Shown here: positions 34,807 through 47,990 of the stretch, piece by piece
How the letters are laid out: every line of letters begins with the position of its first letter
How positions within the stretch are numbered: the stretch's first letter is position 1
Assembly: GCF_008831285.2 (NCBI RefSeq)
Contig: NC_045139.1
Location: 16,970,354 to 17,034,353, forward strand
Source: Nymphaea colorata
Taxonomy: Eukaryota; Streptophyta; Magnoliopsida; Nymphaeales; Nymphaeaceae
DNA length: 64,000 nt
Reading direction: 5' to 3'
Position numbers and translations under genes: made by a program
The notes under the pieces: generated by a model
Told to the model about the DNA's origin: nothing
Database searches by the model: none
What the model saw: the letters and a program-made list of their open reading frames with translations, nothing else

Positions 34807-37800
34807 TGGTAAGATTTCGACATTTTTTTTTTGTTCAATTGTTACATCCCAGGAGCAAAAAAATCAGGGATCTTGAAAAAATTATGGTCTTTGCCATGAC
34901 GCGATGGGCAGATCCGGTTCATTCTGCTTCAGAATAGGCAAGGGAAGACGCGCCTGGCGAAGTACTACGTGCCGTTGGAAGAATCTGAGAAACACAAGGT
35001 CGAGTATGAGGTGAGAATCCCCTTCCTCTTCTCTCTTCCCATTCCATTCGGGTCCCTCTTCATCAAGGCGTCCATTATTCGTTTTCTACTGGTTCAAGAG
35101 ATTCGAAGGAAAATATCTGAATTTTGTGGGTTCACTCAAAAATGGTTTCTGGCAGGTCCATCGTCTGGTAGTCAACAGAGATCCCAAATTCACCAATTTT
35201 GTCGAGGTTGGTTCCTCCCCTTTACCTTTCATTGGTTACATCTGTATATCTTGAGATCCTCAATTTGGGTACTGCTCTTTCCAGATAGCGATTTTTGTAA
35301 GAATGATCCTCTCCCTCTCTTCCCCTTTGTGGCATGGTTGCTGTATTGAAATGTTGCCGTGCCCTGCGTTTTCGACCGTATGTTGAGTACCAATATATTT
35401 TCGTTGGGATTTCTAGGGGTCTGCTTCATGTGGAGTTTTCTTGATTCTCGTTGGACGTATAAGGTGGCCACGTGGGTAACATGCGACAAGATTAAATTGC
35501 AGTTTCATCGTTCTCTTCCATAGGAAGCAACGTTTCAGATTGTCTAGCAGTAGAGTTCCCAGCATGATGATCTAGGATTTATTATCTCTGGTAAATATTT
35601 ACATATTACTGTTCAATCGGAAAAAGATTAGGTATTTTATGAACATAATGTTTATGTACAATCCAAAGAAATGCAAATAGTAGATCAGGTATTGAGTACA
35701 CGGTACTAAAAATCTTGAACATTGTCTTGTCCTAGAGGTTGGTGGTAGTGATGATGGTAATATTTATCAAATACTGCAGCTTCAGGTTGTCAAATAGTTA
35801 TTGCGTCATTTATGCGTTGGTCTCTTTTTCCCTCCATCAATCAGTGCAGCTTGAAAGTTGTATACTGAAATGTATATGTGCATGTGAAAAGAGAGGGACA
35901 TATAAATTATGTAGACAGTAATCTTTGTTCCCATGAGAGGCTTGACACTTCCAATGGTTTTCTTTGTGCTATGTCAAGTAGAACTAAAGAACTGAAGTTT
36001 GGCGCGAACGTGTATTGTTATGAAAGTCCATAACCTTTTTCCCCTTGTGACTCGTGTCAGTACCAATGTACAGTTAATCTTGATTTGGTGCATTTGTAAA
36101 TGGAATGATACATTGTCATGAGTCATAACGATTTTATTGCAAAGAACATGTTACTGTGGCGTATTTGAGTGGGTCATGTTGTGATTTAAAAGAAATAAAT
36201 AATTTCTAATAACTTCTCACTGTCAAAAGAAAAACATGCTTAAAATGGAGTCATGTCTCATTTGTAAGCATGAAAGGTACATCTCTTGCTTGGACAAAAC
36301 CTTTCAGTATGTTGTGGACCAATTTAGGAAGTTGTGACATACTTGGTTACTTGATGTAAAATTAGTCATTTAGTGGTAACATGTGAAATTTGACTATTTA
36401 TAGAAGACAAAGCAACCTTTTTTCTGCTCTTGCATGATGTATCTGTCCACGCGCACATGAACATGTGCTTGTCTTTTCATCTTAAGCTACATCTTGGCTT
36501 TCTGATGCCATGCGTTTTATGAGGTATTGGTTACATAACGTCCATAATATAGGGTTTTTACTTTTTAGTTGACCGCCCTTGTCTCTATTGTCAAAGATCT
36601 GTATTTTCTACAAGCTAATTTTGATACTCTTGTGTCTATTGGTAATACAAAAATTTATTGACTTTCTGATAACTGGGAAAGCATGATCTCTTTATTTATT
36701 CTGATTAGTTTTTCTGGACTTTGCAGTTTCGCACACACAAGGTCATCTACAGGCGGTATGCTGGACTGTTCTTTTCAATGTGTGTTGATATCACAGATAA
36801 TGAACTGGCATACTTGGAGTGCATTCATTTATTTGTTGAAATATTGGATCATTTCTTCAGCAATGTTTGTGAGCTGGATTTGGTCTTTAATTTTCACAAG
36901 GTTTGTCATATGATTTATGTTCTGTATTTTGTCCTTTTTTAATATTTTCATGCTAGTAGCATACTAATGGTGACTTCTCGGGCAGATATATACTTTTACT
37001 TTCGTTTGTGCATGTTTTCCCGTTGAGTAAGATTATCTGATTTGCATTTTTGAAATTAGTATAGGATGACACTGTATGCACATATTCATTCTTTTTCTCT
37101 GTCGGTGCACTGACAATCCCCATGGACAGATTCCAGAATCCACATGAATCTGGTTCCCATGCTACAAGATTACATGCACTAAGAACAAGCAGGGAGCTTC
37201 AACTAGCAAAGATAACAAGCACACTGGGACAAACAGAAGACAAGGGGACATCAAGAAAAATTTGAAAGTACCAGCCTTACTAGCAATCAATGCCAGAAAT
37301 AGGATCGCACTCACATTCCTTTCCTACCCACAAGAAGGCTTTGACCATTTTCTGCAACCATGAGAAACAAGAATAACCAGCCTGCACACTATCTCATGAC
37401 TTGGGTTCCTACATTATTGTTAGGCAGTTTTGTTAACATTAAAGAAGAATCTGGTTAGGGAACTTATGTTGTTACACTTTTTGTAGTTCTTTGCTAGTTG
37501 TAGTGGTGGAGAAATTGAATTTCTGATGTTGTAGTGTTGTTAATCATGTTAGTAAGTGACAGAAAAAAACTATCGTCAGGAAACCAAACCAGTGACATTT
37601 CTTTATTTGGCTGACTTTGAAAATTTGGCCAACCATACATTTAGTGATATCAAAGAATTTCTTGTAGACAAGTCACCAGGATATTCTCACGTCTGTCAAG
37701 ATGGTCTGAAATGCATTTTCTTTATTTGTTTTTTGAAAGTGGTCAAGAAATGCCTGTCTCAAACGTCATTGTTTATGCTGCATTTGTTTTTTAGATTGTG

Positions 37801-37945
37801 AAGGTTATGGGGATTTATTTTTCATACCTGATCATGGCCCTTTTGCCTGCTTTCTTTTGGAAATATTGTTAATGTTTCAGGTATATCTGATACTGGATGA
37901 GTTTATCCTTGCTGGTGAATTGCAAGAGACAAGCAAAAGGGTGTG

Positions 37946-37986
<41 letters not shown>

Positions 37987-38810
37987 CACACACACACACA
38001 TGCACACACGTAGGTTCTGTATGAATATTCCTCTGCTCAAGGCTATTAGATTTCCTTTTCGTTGAGGAAAAAGCCACCTGTCGTTATTGTTGTCTCTGTT
38101 TGTTTTCATCAAAAATTGTATTGGGTGACTTGGGCCTGGATACTAATGAGAATGAATCAGTTGTTATCTATGACATTATGGCAAGTGTTTGTGGAAAGAA
38201 GTTACTACCTCAGTTCTCACTTTATCCCACCTGTACCTCCTTTTCCACAAAGAAAAAAAGTTAATTCAACTGGGAAAAGCATGCCAAATGATAAAACTAG
38301 CAAAACGTATTCGAGTTTGGGGCTTGTTTTAAACTTTATTTGATGGTCCGAGACTCCGAGTGAACACCTTCTGGCTTGGGATGGCTTTCAGGGAAAAGTG
38401 CACGAATGGAAAACTGCAAAACACAGTAGACTAGATTTCCCACCATGAAAGACCTTTTATCTGGATTTGGAAACTCTTTTCTGGGACTGTCAGAACTGGC
38501 AATTTTCATTTAACAAAACAAGATTTCTTCCTGCAATTCTTCTTAAACGTCAAATGAGGAAGGTCATGTAGGTCTGGACGCTCGTAAGGAGAAAAAAATA
38601 TGTCATTACTTTAGGAAAAAAAAATCTGGATTCTGTTTGCTCATAACTTTGATATCATCTCCTGTGACCCTGTCCTCTTTTTCCCTTGGAAACAGGGAGA
38701 ACTTGGCACAAACAACCATTTTCATAAAAGTTGTTCACAAATTCATTTTTCTTTCTTTCATTTTCCAGGCTATCATTGAGAGGATGGGAGAGCTGGAGAG
38801 GCAAGAGTGA
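34807..38810 (+). CDS. AP2S: AP-2 clathrin adaptor complex, sigma (small) subunit
   Basis: Coding exons 34807-34809, 34912-35010, 35156-35206, 36727-36900, 37881-37940 and 38769-38810 join to 429 nt, 142 residues, the standard length. The product reads [20 protein letters not shown], includes [20 protein letters not shown] and [20 protein letters not shown], and ends [10 protein letters not shown], nearly identical to the AP-2 sigma family. Exon 1 contributes only the ATG, followed at once by GTAAG; the next exon starts with ATC after a CAG acceptor. AP-2 sigma belongs to the core that binds dileucine cargo motifs and builds clathrin-coated pits at the plasma membrane. The resemblance is closer to AP-2 than to AP-1 or AP-3 sigma, judged from memory of the plant protein. 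Confidence 0.97.
37951..38000. repeat. (CT)n-(CA)n compound microsatellite at the start of AP2S intron 5
   Basis: A CT run from 37951 to about 37983 is followed by a CA run to about 38000. It begins 10 nt after the exon 5 donor at 37941. Confidence 0.9.
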
Positions 38811-41037
38811 GGATCTGTATTGCTTATTTCTTGACATCCTTATCCGTCCTCACACGGCTGCGAGGTGGCAAAACAGTACCAGTACTTTTCGCGACGGAGC
38901 TTGTTTCATTAGAAATTGATGCCTTTTGTGGATATAGGTTGGACAGTCTTTTTTGGGGTGGAATTGATCGATCATGTAATGGATCGTGTTTAATGGATCA
39001 TGTTCATTGTATTTTTGGATGTCTTATCCTGAGACTTGTGTATGTACAAGTTTGCGATGGTCCTTGCGTCTCTAGTTACTGGGATACATGTTTCTGTTGC
39101 CACGACGGCGAAGTTTTAGTTTGTTACAGCGCCACTTATAATAATTCTATAAAGCACTTGGACTGAAAATCATGCATTCATAATTGGGAGATCCATGCGA
39201 CAAAAACACATTTTTTAGTTTTTACTGATGAGTTCCTATTTTATAAGTTTCACCCATGTTGGCATTTCTTGTTTTTCCCAAGCAGATACTGTAATGCCAT
39301 GACTTTCTCCATAGAACCAGCTTGGGGACGATGGGCTTAAATTGGGAATGCTGGATTTTTGTGTGCCTACGAGTCTTTCAAGCCTACCCAGTTGAAAAAC
39401 TAAAGGGTTTCATGCACATAGTGAATATTGATGGAACGGGGCTGTTTGATTACGAGGAGAACTTGTCTCTGGTGCGCTTCAAAGCCGACCAGTCCACTGC
39501 AATAAAAATGGTTGGAGCCTCACACATTTGACTTGTTACCAGCTCCCGACCGCGTCACATAGACAAATAGAACAAACGAAAAGAGTGCGAACATTGGCGT
39601 TGAGAAACATTTTTTCCCTTGTATAAAAAAGGCTTTCTTATCTTATCAATAAAGAAACTTTAGTAAGAAAAGAAGGGAACTATTCCTTAAACTGAACAAT
39701 ATAGAATATTGAAATCGTTATAAAAAGAAATTCGACACCCGCGTTTGCTTGTCCATAGGGCAGCGGGAAACTAACCCTAGACAAGTTGTCGCTACGGTGT
39801 TCACTTTATCTATGGACGTTCAAAATTTTAACGGCAAAAACCCGCAAAACTCTGACCAGCTTAGCCCGGTGCCCTATCCTTTTCTTTTTCTTTTTCAACT
39901 AAATACCGAGTACTCCTCCCCTTGTGAAAACATGTTCTTTGTGGCCTTTACGGCGTTTGATGAGTCCCACATGCAAGGTTCATCAAACAGCGAAAATACT
40001 CGGAAGGTGCTTTCTAAGATGAACGTTGCACCTTTAGGATGTATGTTTCTATATCACGTGTTTGAACAACACCATCTTTTTTTTTTTCCCATGAAACATG
40101 ATATCATCATTCATTAGAGAAGTAGCTTCTAATTCTAACAGGCAAATGCCGACTGTAATCACACCACGTTTAACACAAACATAGTGTTTTTGAAACATAG
40201 TCACCAATGCCAATGTAGTGACTTTTTCAAATTTTGGCTATCTGGTAACATCCGGAATATGATAGGACTGAATTGTGTTATATATATATATATATATATC
40301 CCTACCTCGTCAAATTATTGCATCATTTTTTTGAGGATGGGGAGGAATGTCCTCATCATTTACATAACAGCCATGAATTGACCTGCCAACCTATCTAAGC
40401 GATTTCTTAGTTTGTTGCACTAACCTCCGGTGAGCCATCAACTTCAAACTTGAAGTTGAGATCACCGTGGTTTGTCAAAATCAAGAACCTTGTCACGTCT
40501 CACATGGAGTTGCACCGAAAGTGGCTTGCGCTTCTTCTCCATCTCTTGCTTAAGAAGTCCCCAGAGTAATTAAAAATAATAACATTCATCGCGATCTATC
40601 TTAGTTAGATGAAAATTACTTTTTTCATTTCATTTATGACAAAAAGTTGCTAAGTCTTTTTTTCCACATGAAGTAAAACAACTCACAAAAAACAATTGTT
40701 GGATGAAAGAAATCTACAGTTAATTTTTACTGCCCATTTCTTTACAGCAGGCAGTCACCATGACGAGAATGGGTGCAGTGCTCGCTGACTGTGTCTGCGT
40801 CCTGGTGCACACTTACTGTGGCATTTCTTTGACCTTGAAATCGAGTGAATGAAGGTGAGTTTTTTTCCCCTTGGATAAATTTCTTCGTGTTTGATGCTGA
40901 AGCGAACTCGTCCGTGCTGTCTTTACAACACACAGGTTCACCGTGATCTGTGTTTTCCGTAATTTTACTGAATGGAAAAACAGGGTGAATTAACATTTGA
41001 CCTCGTGTTTGATAGAGGAGGGATATCCTTGGCCACC

Positions 41038-41440
41038 CTTTTGATATATACAATTTGGATCGGATACCTGAGTGAACCAGTCTAAAAAATTTGGACATGA
41101 GGAAAAAATTAATACCCAATTGAAAATCGGATTGGATTCAGATTTAAGAAATGACATCTGATTGGATTCAAATCGAATTTAGTTTTATAGAAATATCCTT
41201 TATCAAATACTTTTAGATTTTGAAAACCAGCCAGATTGAGTTCAAAATTCGGATCTGGATTCAAACATGAATACAAAACTGGATTCAGGTTATGAAATTG
41301 GATTTCAGATTCAGATTTGGATATGTCATTTTTTTTTGTTAATATTCGAAGCTGAATTCAAATTCGGATCCGTAAATATTCGAAAAAGCATATATGATTA
41401 ATGGTATATTCGGTTTGAATATGATCTATTGACATCCGCG
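41038..41440. repeat. Dispersed repeat family C, diverged copy
   Basis: Built of many variants of GGATTCAGATTTGGATA-type blocks and ending in TGACATCC near 41432, like the better preserved copy at 46232-46619. No clear left end is visible. Confidence 0.5.
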
Positions 41441-42086
41441 ATTGTTCTAAGGCTGATCTAAAAGGTGTTAATTGGAGACATAAATTTTTGTTATACATTG
41501 AAAATCAGTGGATCTGAAATTTGACCCGACCCATGCCAACGATTTCAAACCCAAAGCGAACTTTATAATGAGCTGCTCAAATCAGGAAAGCCAAATCAAT
41601 CGAATATTGTTTGAAGGTTAAGTTTGTCGTTTTCCATAGTATTAGATGCAAATTTGATCTGTCCTCCAATATGTTTTGCTCTTCTGATCTGTTTGAGAAT
41701 CCTAAATACCAGTATGGATCGAGAAGTTATGGAGCTTCTAAACATTAACCATTTACAATTCATTTTTTGTTTATTTTAACTACATACATACTCATAAAAG
41801 ATCGATTCACCTCCACTCAATACAAATCGTTACATCTTGAAACGGTATCATTTTCACAGTCCCCTGGTTCTAGACATCTTTGGCCCACATATATATATAT
41901 ATATATAAGAGAGAGAGAGAGAGAGGTGTGTGCTAATTAATGCTAGATGATTAAAACATGTTAGTTTCTTTTTCTCTTTGATTTTTTTTCAGTCTTTCGA
42001 TTTTTCTCAAAATTTTTCATTGAAGAGACCAACGACTAAGTTGATTCCTTCACTTACTAATTCTTCTCTCCTCCTTTCCTCTCCTT

Positions 42087-42090
<4 letters not shown>

Positions 42091-42134
<44 letters not shown>
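42091..42134. repeat. (TA)n microsatellite
   Basis: About 22 TA units, upstream of the WEB gene. Confidence 0.95.
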
Positions 42135-42138
<4 letters not shown>

Positions 42139-42561
42139 TCATTCTTTTGTGAGTTTTTTTATTCAACTCTGGAACTTTGGATTTGCTTCAGAGTTAAAAA
42201 ATGGAGAGAAAAAGAAGCACTATGGCTTTGCTGGTGGGGCCCCCATGAAGCCTATGCACAAATTGGGGTTCGATCGGCCAAACCTCTGGCTTCTGCTTCA
42301 ATAAACAGAATGGCAAGTGAAGTGGACGCGAAGGAAATGAAAGCTAAAAATCATTGTTTTTCCACTTAAGAAACCAAACATTCCCCCTCTCCTTTCCTAC
42401 CCCTCTCTCTGTCCGACCAGTAGAAAAGCAATAGCGCCTTCCTCTTCCTCCTCCGCCATGACCAATCTCCTGTAACTCCTTTCTATCATCATCGTCGTCG
42501 TTCGTCGCCGCCATCGTCATCAACGCCAGAGCAACGGAAGAAAAGGGCAGGAGGAAACAAA

Positions 42562-44798
42562 ATGGAGAACAGCAGGGTGGAGATTGACACAAGGGCGCCC
42601 TTCCAGTCGGTGAAGGAAGCCATAGTCCTGTTCGGGGAAAGAGTCTTAGCAGGAGAGATATACGCCAACAAGATCAAAGAGGTAACAACTTATACCATAA
42701 CTACTTGTACTGCTCCTCTCCCTCTCTCTCTCCATGAAACACGGACACAGGCGTGTGTGCGTGCTTATGTGTGTGAGAAATAATGCTCTACATGAAGAAA
42801 TATATGCTGCTATTTCAAGTTTCATATCATGTAGAAGTGCATATTGTTTGGATGCAGACTCAGTTTCATTGTAGATGATCTTAGAATGCCATATTTACTG
42901 TTATTAATAGGTTTAATATCTAAATGTTGAGATAGAACTAACGAGTCATAATAGTGAAGGTGGTGGGAAGCTGGCTTATAAAAGCTATAAATTAGAATGT
43001 TATACACATTTTGGACCCTGGCAATATATATTCCCACATTTCATATGCAAGGAAAGGGAGCTAATTAAAAACATTGAAATTTGGGTAATTTCAATGATAC
43101 TTGTACATAGACTTTATATGAGCAAACACATCCAGACAACTGCCAAATTAGGGTTTTCTTCTGTCAGATTAACCCAGGTTAAAAACTATGTTAAATTGGA
43201 CAAAATGAAAGTAATACCTTGTAATACACTTTTTTCCTAGTAAAGTGAATATTAATCCAAATAAAACACGAAAATGCACAAGCTAATAGCAGCTTCTGAC
43301 TCGAATTCCCACTTGGTATTTTTCTACAAGTGTAGTCTTATTGAAATATTTAGAAACTTGAGGTTGTTTCTGGTCATTAAAAGATTTTTCTCTGGAAAAG
43401 GTGGAATTGGGTCCATGTGACATGAACATAACCCTTTCAAAGATACCTTGAGTGTGGAATCTCCTTTACCTTCCTCCTCCTTTATAATATCTAAAAATGA
43501 CATATAGAGACCTCTCCTTTTTTTTCCCCTCTTGAAGGGGTTCACTTCCTAATCAGCCACACCTGTCTTGTCTTTCTCAACAAGCTCAGCACTTTTCTAC
43601 CGAATGGCAAATGACACATAATGTAACAAAGCTCAAAGGAAATATGCATTGAACTCACGATATCCTATCAACTTGGTGATACTTACAAGTGGCGGTCCTG
43701 GATTCATATCTGAAAGAGGCTGAGATTTGTACATCTTGAGACTCTCGCTTTCACAAATAAATAGTATATCAATTGTGAAGCAACTGCTTGTGTTTGTTGG
43801 TATTTTGTTATAGAGGAGAATTGCAGTTGATAAACTCTAAGAGGCTTAGTATAGCTAGTTAAATCCGCAATGGATAAAAGAATAACCCTTAATTCGATCA
43901 TTTTAAGGGGCTTAGTATAGTTGATCGGATCCGTAATTGATAAAAAGGATGTCCCTTAATTCGATCCTCATAGGCATGAACTTCCTATACAAGCTCCAAC
44001 TGGATTCGGCTAAAACAATATTAAAAATGTCAATTTCTAAAAAATAGAAAGCATAAAAAGCAATTTAAAATAAGAATTCCTAAAACATTCTAAAAAAGTA
44101 CCAAAATATGAGGGAGGTAGCAGCTCATAAAACGTGAATAAAAAATCAGTATGATCACTTGGTGCGTTAGTTCTAGTGAATTTAGAACTTGTCATGTTCC
44201 TTGGAGTTGGTGACACCGAGACGAGCAAAGCTCAAGGGCGCAAAGCATTCGCAGCGCTTCGATTTCCAACAATTTCCCCCTCTTTTGTCAGGCAAAATCG
44301 AGAACAAATGAGGTCGGAAGCGGGTCTGCAAGGTTGGCGTCAATTGCAGCAGAATTGGAGCGCACGAAGGAGAAGCTGAAGGAATCGAGAGCAGAAAGCG
44401 AAGCCATGTCGGAGTGCTTGAACTCCATCATCGAGGAGCTAGAGGAAACAAAGAAGCAACTCGAGAGCCTCAAGGCCAAGGGAAAGGAAGAAGATCGCCG
44501 ACAACCGGAAGAAACAGAGATCACGGACATCAAATTCGTCGAGGAAACCAAAAAGGACGTCGCGGAGATCGAACAGAGCCGGAAGGTCAGGTACGTTAGC
44601 TTCGCGGACCCGCCGTCCCTTGCTGAGGTCCTGAGCACAGACGTGGAATCCGTCCCGAGGAGGAACGCAGAAGCGGGCAACAATATGCCGTCGGAGAAGA
44701 AAAAGAAGAAGAAGAAGAAGAAGCCACTAATTCCATTGATAGGAGGTATCTTCTCCAGGAAGAAAGGCTCAGAAAGAGCTGCTTCTTCAATGAACTAG
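42562..44798 (+). CDS. Short WEB family (DUF827) coiled-coil protein
   Basis: Exons 42562-42681 and 44292-44798 join in phase to 627 nt, 208 residues, around a 1.6 kb intron. The N-terminus has the family block RAPFQSVKEAIVLFGERVLA; the middle (about residues 58-115) is a charged Glu/Lys/Leu heptad-rich coiled coil; the C-terminus has VRYVSFADPPSLAEVL, a run of ten lysines and the conserved ending PLIPLIGGIFSRKKG. The start ATG has a good AAACAAAATGG context. The layout matches the short WEB proteins of the At1g75720 type, recalled from memory. WEB1 and PMI2, the founding members, act in light-driven chloroplast movement; the role of the short members is not settled, so no function is assigned. 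A reading frame starting within exon 2 would lose the conserved N-terminal block. Confidence 0.9.
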
Positions 44799-46231
44799 GC
44801 CAGAAGATGGCTACCAGTGCTTGATGATCATCAGTTTGTGAGTGAAGTTGGACGGAGGCAGGATTTGTGCGTAGATCTAAAGAAAAGTAATCCTGGTGTT
44901 GTTATTCTCGTAAAACCCTTAATTTTCTCATTTCCACAATGTCAATGTAATTTTTCTTGTCCTGCTTTCTGCACCGAATAGGGGACGAGGATATTTGTGA
45001 AATTTTTTATAAAATTATAGGTATTTTAGTCTTTTTTCAATTTTATACAATCTTTTTTTATCATTTTAAAAGTTTATTTATTTATTTTCATAGAACTATT
45101 TTAGTAATTGCATACTCTATGCACATTTTTTCGTAAACACGGTTGTGCATGTAACCAGTTTCATAAAATTAATTGCTATTTTGAGCCCAACAATGAGCCA
45201 AGTGTGAGTCACATGAAAACTCAGTAAACTTGTTTAATCTAATATATATATATATATATATTGTAAATTTTAAACTTAAAACCAAAGAAAGAGATCAAGT
45301 TAAATAGGGACTCAAATTAGTCAATATCGAGCCCCCGGACCTGGTCTATCAAGCCGAGCTTGATGACTTGAGCTCGAGCGTCATGTACAACTTTATATAT
45401 AACCAGATTTGGAATCTGTTCAAAAAAATTTAAGACCCCAATTCAGATCCAAACATATGAAAGCTGATCAAGAGTAAAAGCATAATCTCGATTCGAATCC
45501 TAACCTTTGCATCCTTACTAGTGGCGGTTTAAGATTATCATCATCAGATGAACCCAAACCCAAGCTTAAAACCCATCTCTCTCTCTTTCTCTCTCTAAGA
45601 AAGTCGGAAGAACTAGAATGACAAGCTCCACATTTCACTCCAAGAAGCACGTTAGGGAACGTGAGAAGGTAATCGAGCATGCAGTACTTTCGACCCACCT
45701 GCTAACAATATTAAACATTTTTCTTCTTTAATAATAAGTTTTTCGGTACCTCAAATCCATAAAGGGATGATGATTATTAAGATGGGACCATGGTCAATAT
45801 CATGTGCTTGCATTGGAGTCCTTAGCCAAAAAAAAAAATAAAATTTTTTAACGGCAGTCAAATGGGTAGGGCGGCACGCGATTTATTTTCCTCTCTTCTG
45901 GAAGATTCATTGCTCCAATCACCTCACCGACCACGGCATCATGGAAAAAAAATTAAAAAAAAAAATTATAATTCGACCGAAGACCCTTGAAACCCAGTTA
46001 AAAACAGGAGCTTAAATTGGAAGAGTTTTATATGTTATGGCCACAGAGCCTTGCTGGTTGGACAGGTGAGTAAGAGGTTAGTGATTTATCATTTAAAAGA
46101 AGACCTTAAGGCCTATCATTCTTTTTGTTTTCGGGATTTTGGGTTGTGTTGCGATCAGAATGAAGTATGGAACACTCCTCAATTTGAACATCGTGCTCTT
46201 ACACCCATAAAAATCAAACAGGCCATGCACT

Positions 46232-46619
46232 AGGGATGTCAAATCGGATATCCGACCGATACGATTCAAAAAAATCAGATATAAAAAAAAAATATTCGAT
46301 TACAAAATCTGATCAGATTCGGATTTAATAAATGACATCCGATCGCATTTAGATTTGGATATACATAAATATCCAATCAGATTCAGATAGGGATTTGGAT
46401 CGGGTTCATTTTAAGATAAATATCTTGTATCTAATGTTATTAAATTTAAAAAATTGAGTTCAAAATTCCCATTTGAATTTGGATATAAATATAAAAATCA
46501 GATTCTGAATTCGGATTTGACTTTTCTTTATTCAAATTCGACTCCGAATATATAAGTATCCGAAAAAGTGAATATCAACACGAATATTTCCGATCTAAAT
46601 CTGATCCATTGACATCCCT
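46232..46619. mobile_element. MITE-like element, repeat family C, with 11-bp terminal inverted repeats
   Basis: The left end AGGGATGTCAA (46232-46242) and right end TTGACATCCCT (46609-46619) are perfect inverted repeats, and both are flanked by ACT, a possible 3-bp target duplication. The 388-bp interior is made of variants of CAGATTCGGATTTGGATA and has no coding capacity. Related diverged copies lie at 41038-41440 and near 57627-57890. The superfamily is not certain. Confidence 0.65.
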
Positions 46620-47130
46620 ACTTGCCACCAGTTTGCTACTTGACCAGCATGTTAGTGAACATAATGCTCTTACTATTGACCACCGAAAAGAATGTATCTT
46701 GTAAAACGACAAAAATACTTTTAGATTAGACATTGGCATCGCGGCTTTCTATGTTAACTACATAACACGGAAAGCATTCTAAGATCAAAATAGATTATTG
46801 GAATACAGAAACGCTATGTTAACTGGGACTTGAACTGTTCTTTAATTTCCTTACTTTACATCTTCCAAATCTGAACTTGCTACTGACCCTACTCTTACTG
46901 GCCACATGCTAAGCAAGAAGGCCTTGATAGACTGATTTCTTGTCCCCTAACCAGATTATGTGTCGGGGCATCGAATGCACTGAAAGAGTTTGGAGCTTAC
47001 TATAATATTCATCACAAAAATAGTTAAAAACGAAACGTAAGTAGAAAAAGTCGCATTTTAGATATTAGAAAATTCGTGCCTGACATAGCATAACATAGAT
47101 GGTAGGAGGGGTTGAGCTACGAGGAGACCA

Positions 47131-47282
47131 GATTAAAGTTTTTAAATTTTGATTAGGTTCAAAATATCAATTTTCAAAATTTTTATATAAAACAAGTGAA
47201 ATTTTTTAAAATTTATATGTAATTAAAAAAAAATTAAGGTGGGGTTAGGGTCCATGCGGACCCTACCTTGGTTCCACTGCTG
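47131..47282 (+). repeat. Dispersed repeat family A, copy 1
   Basis: Shares with 47832-47990 the blocks CAAAATATCAATTTTCAAAA, ATATAAAACAAGTGAAATTT and then GGTGGGG with a short GC-rich end. Same orientation, about 700 bp apart. Confidence 0.85.
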
Positions 47283-47831
47283 AATTGAAGGCCGTGGCCT
47301 ACCAATTACAACTAATGTGCTAATTACTCCGGACCATCCCTGATTGCACCCTTTGGGTTTGCTTTCAGAATTTTCTTAATTTTTTTTTGCTCAAATTATT
47401 GATATGCATATATATGATGCATTTCTTTATCCTCCAGCCGGAATTACGTTATTTTTCGATTTTTGAAGTTAAGAAAAAAATTAAAACATTTTAAATAGAT
47501 TTAAATAATAAAAATCCACACAAAAGTGTGAACGTATGTCAGCGTTAGGGATATATAAATATAATCTTCCGGCGTAGTCCATATGCGGCACGGATAGCCA
47601 AGTGAACGGATGAAATTGTTGGGTGACTCCCATGGGAGGTGACCTACCTCTATCTATAATGGAGGAGATAAACCCGCTGTCTCACTATTATATGCTTTAA
47701 GAACTACGGGCTGTTTCTTGATGTGCAAGTAGACATTCCCAACAACATGCTGATTGAAGTGTTTGAATCCACGACTTTTTTTTTTTTTTTTTTTTAATGT
47801 CAGTGGAACGACAGAACCAAAATTTTTTGTC

Positions 47832-47990
47832 AAATTAAAGTTTATAAATTTTGATATAAGTCAAAATATCAATTTTCAAAAATTTTATATAAAACAAGTG
47901 AAATTTTTTAAAATTTAAATATAAACTTAATATTTTTTTTTAAAGGTGGGGCCGGGCCCCCCTGTGAACCCTACCTTGTCTCTGCCTTTG
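47832..47990 (+). repeat. Dispersed repeat family A, copy 2
   Basis: Same block order as the copy at 47131 with only scattered differences. A third, more diverged copy lies in reverse at 52431-52583. Confidence 0.85.

Larger units (their letters stand above)
38811..42561. other. Intergenic between AP2S and the WEB gene
   Basis: About 3.75 kb with no supported gene. It should contain the AP2S 3' UTR near 38811-39180. It holds TA runs at 40271-40290, 41890-41908 (followed by GA) and 42091-42134, and a degenerate repeat-family C region at 41038-41440. The last 200 bases, CT-rich at 42379-42420, look like the WEB leader. Confidence 0.55.

Noticed and set aside
40742..41119. 125-residue minus-strand open frame between AP2S and the WEB gene
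   Set aside because: No family resemblance, and it runs into repeat family C sequence.
47761..47795. Long T run as a possible retroposon poly-A tail
   Set aside because: No adjoining element body or target duplication could be defined in the required orientation.
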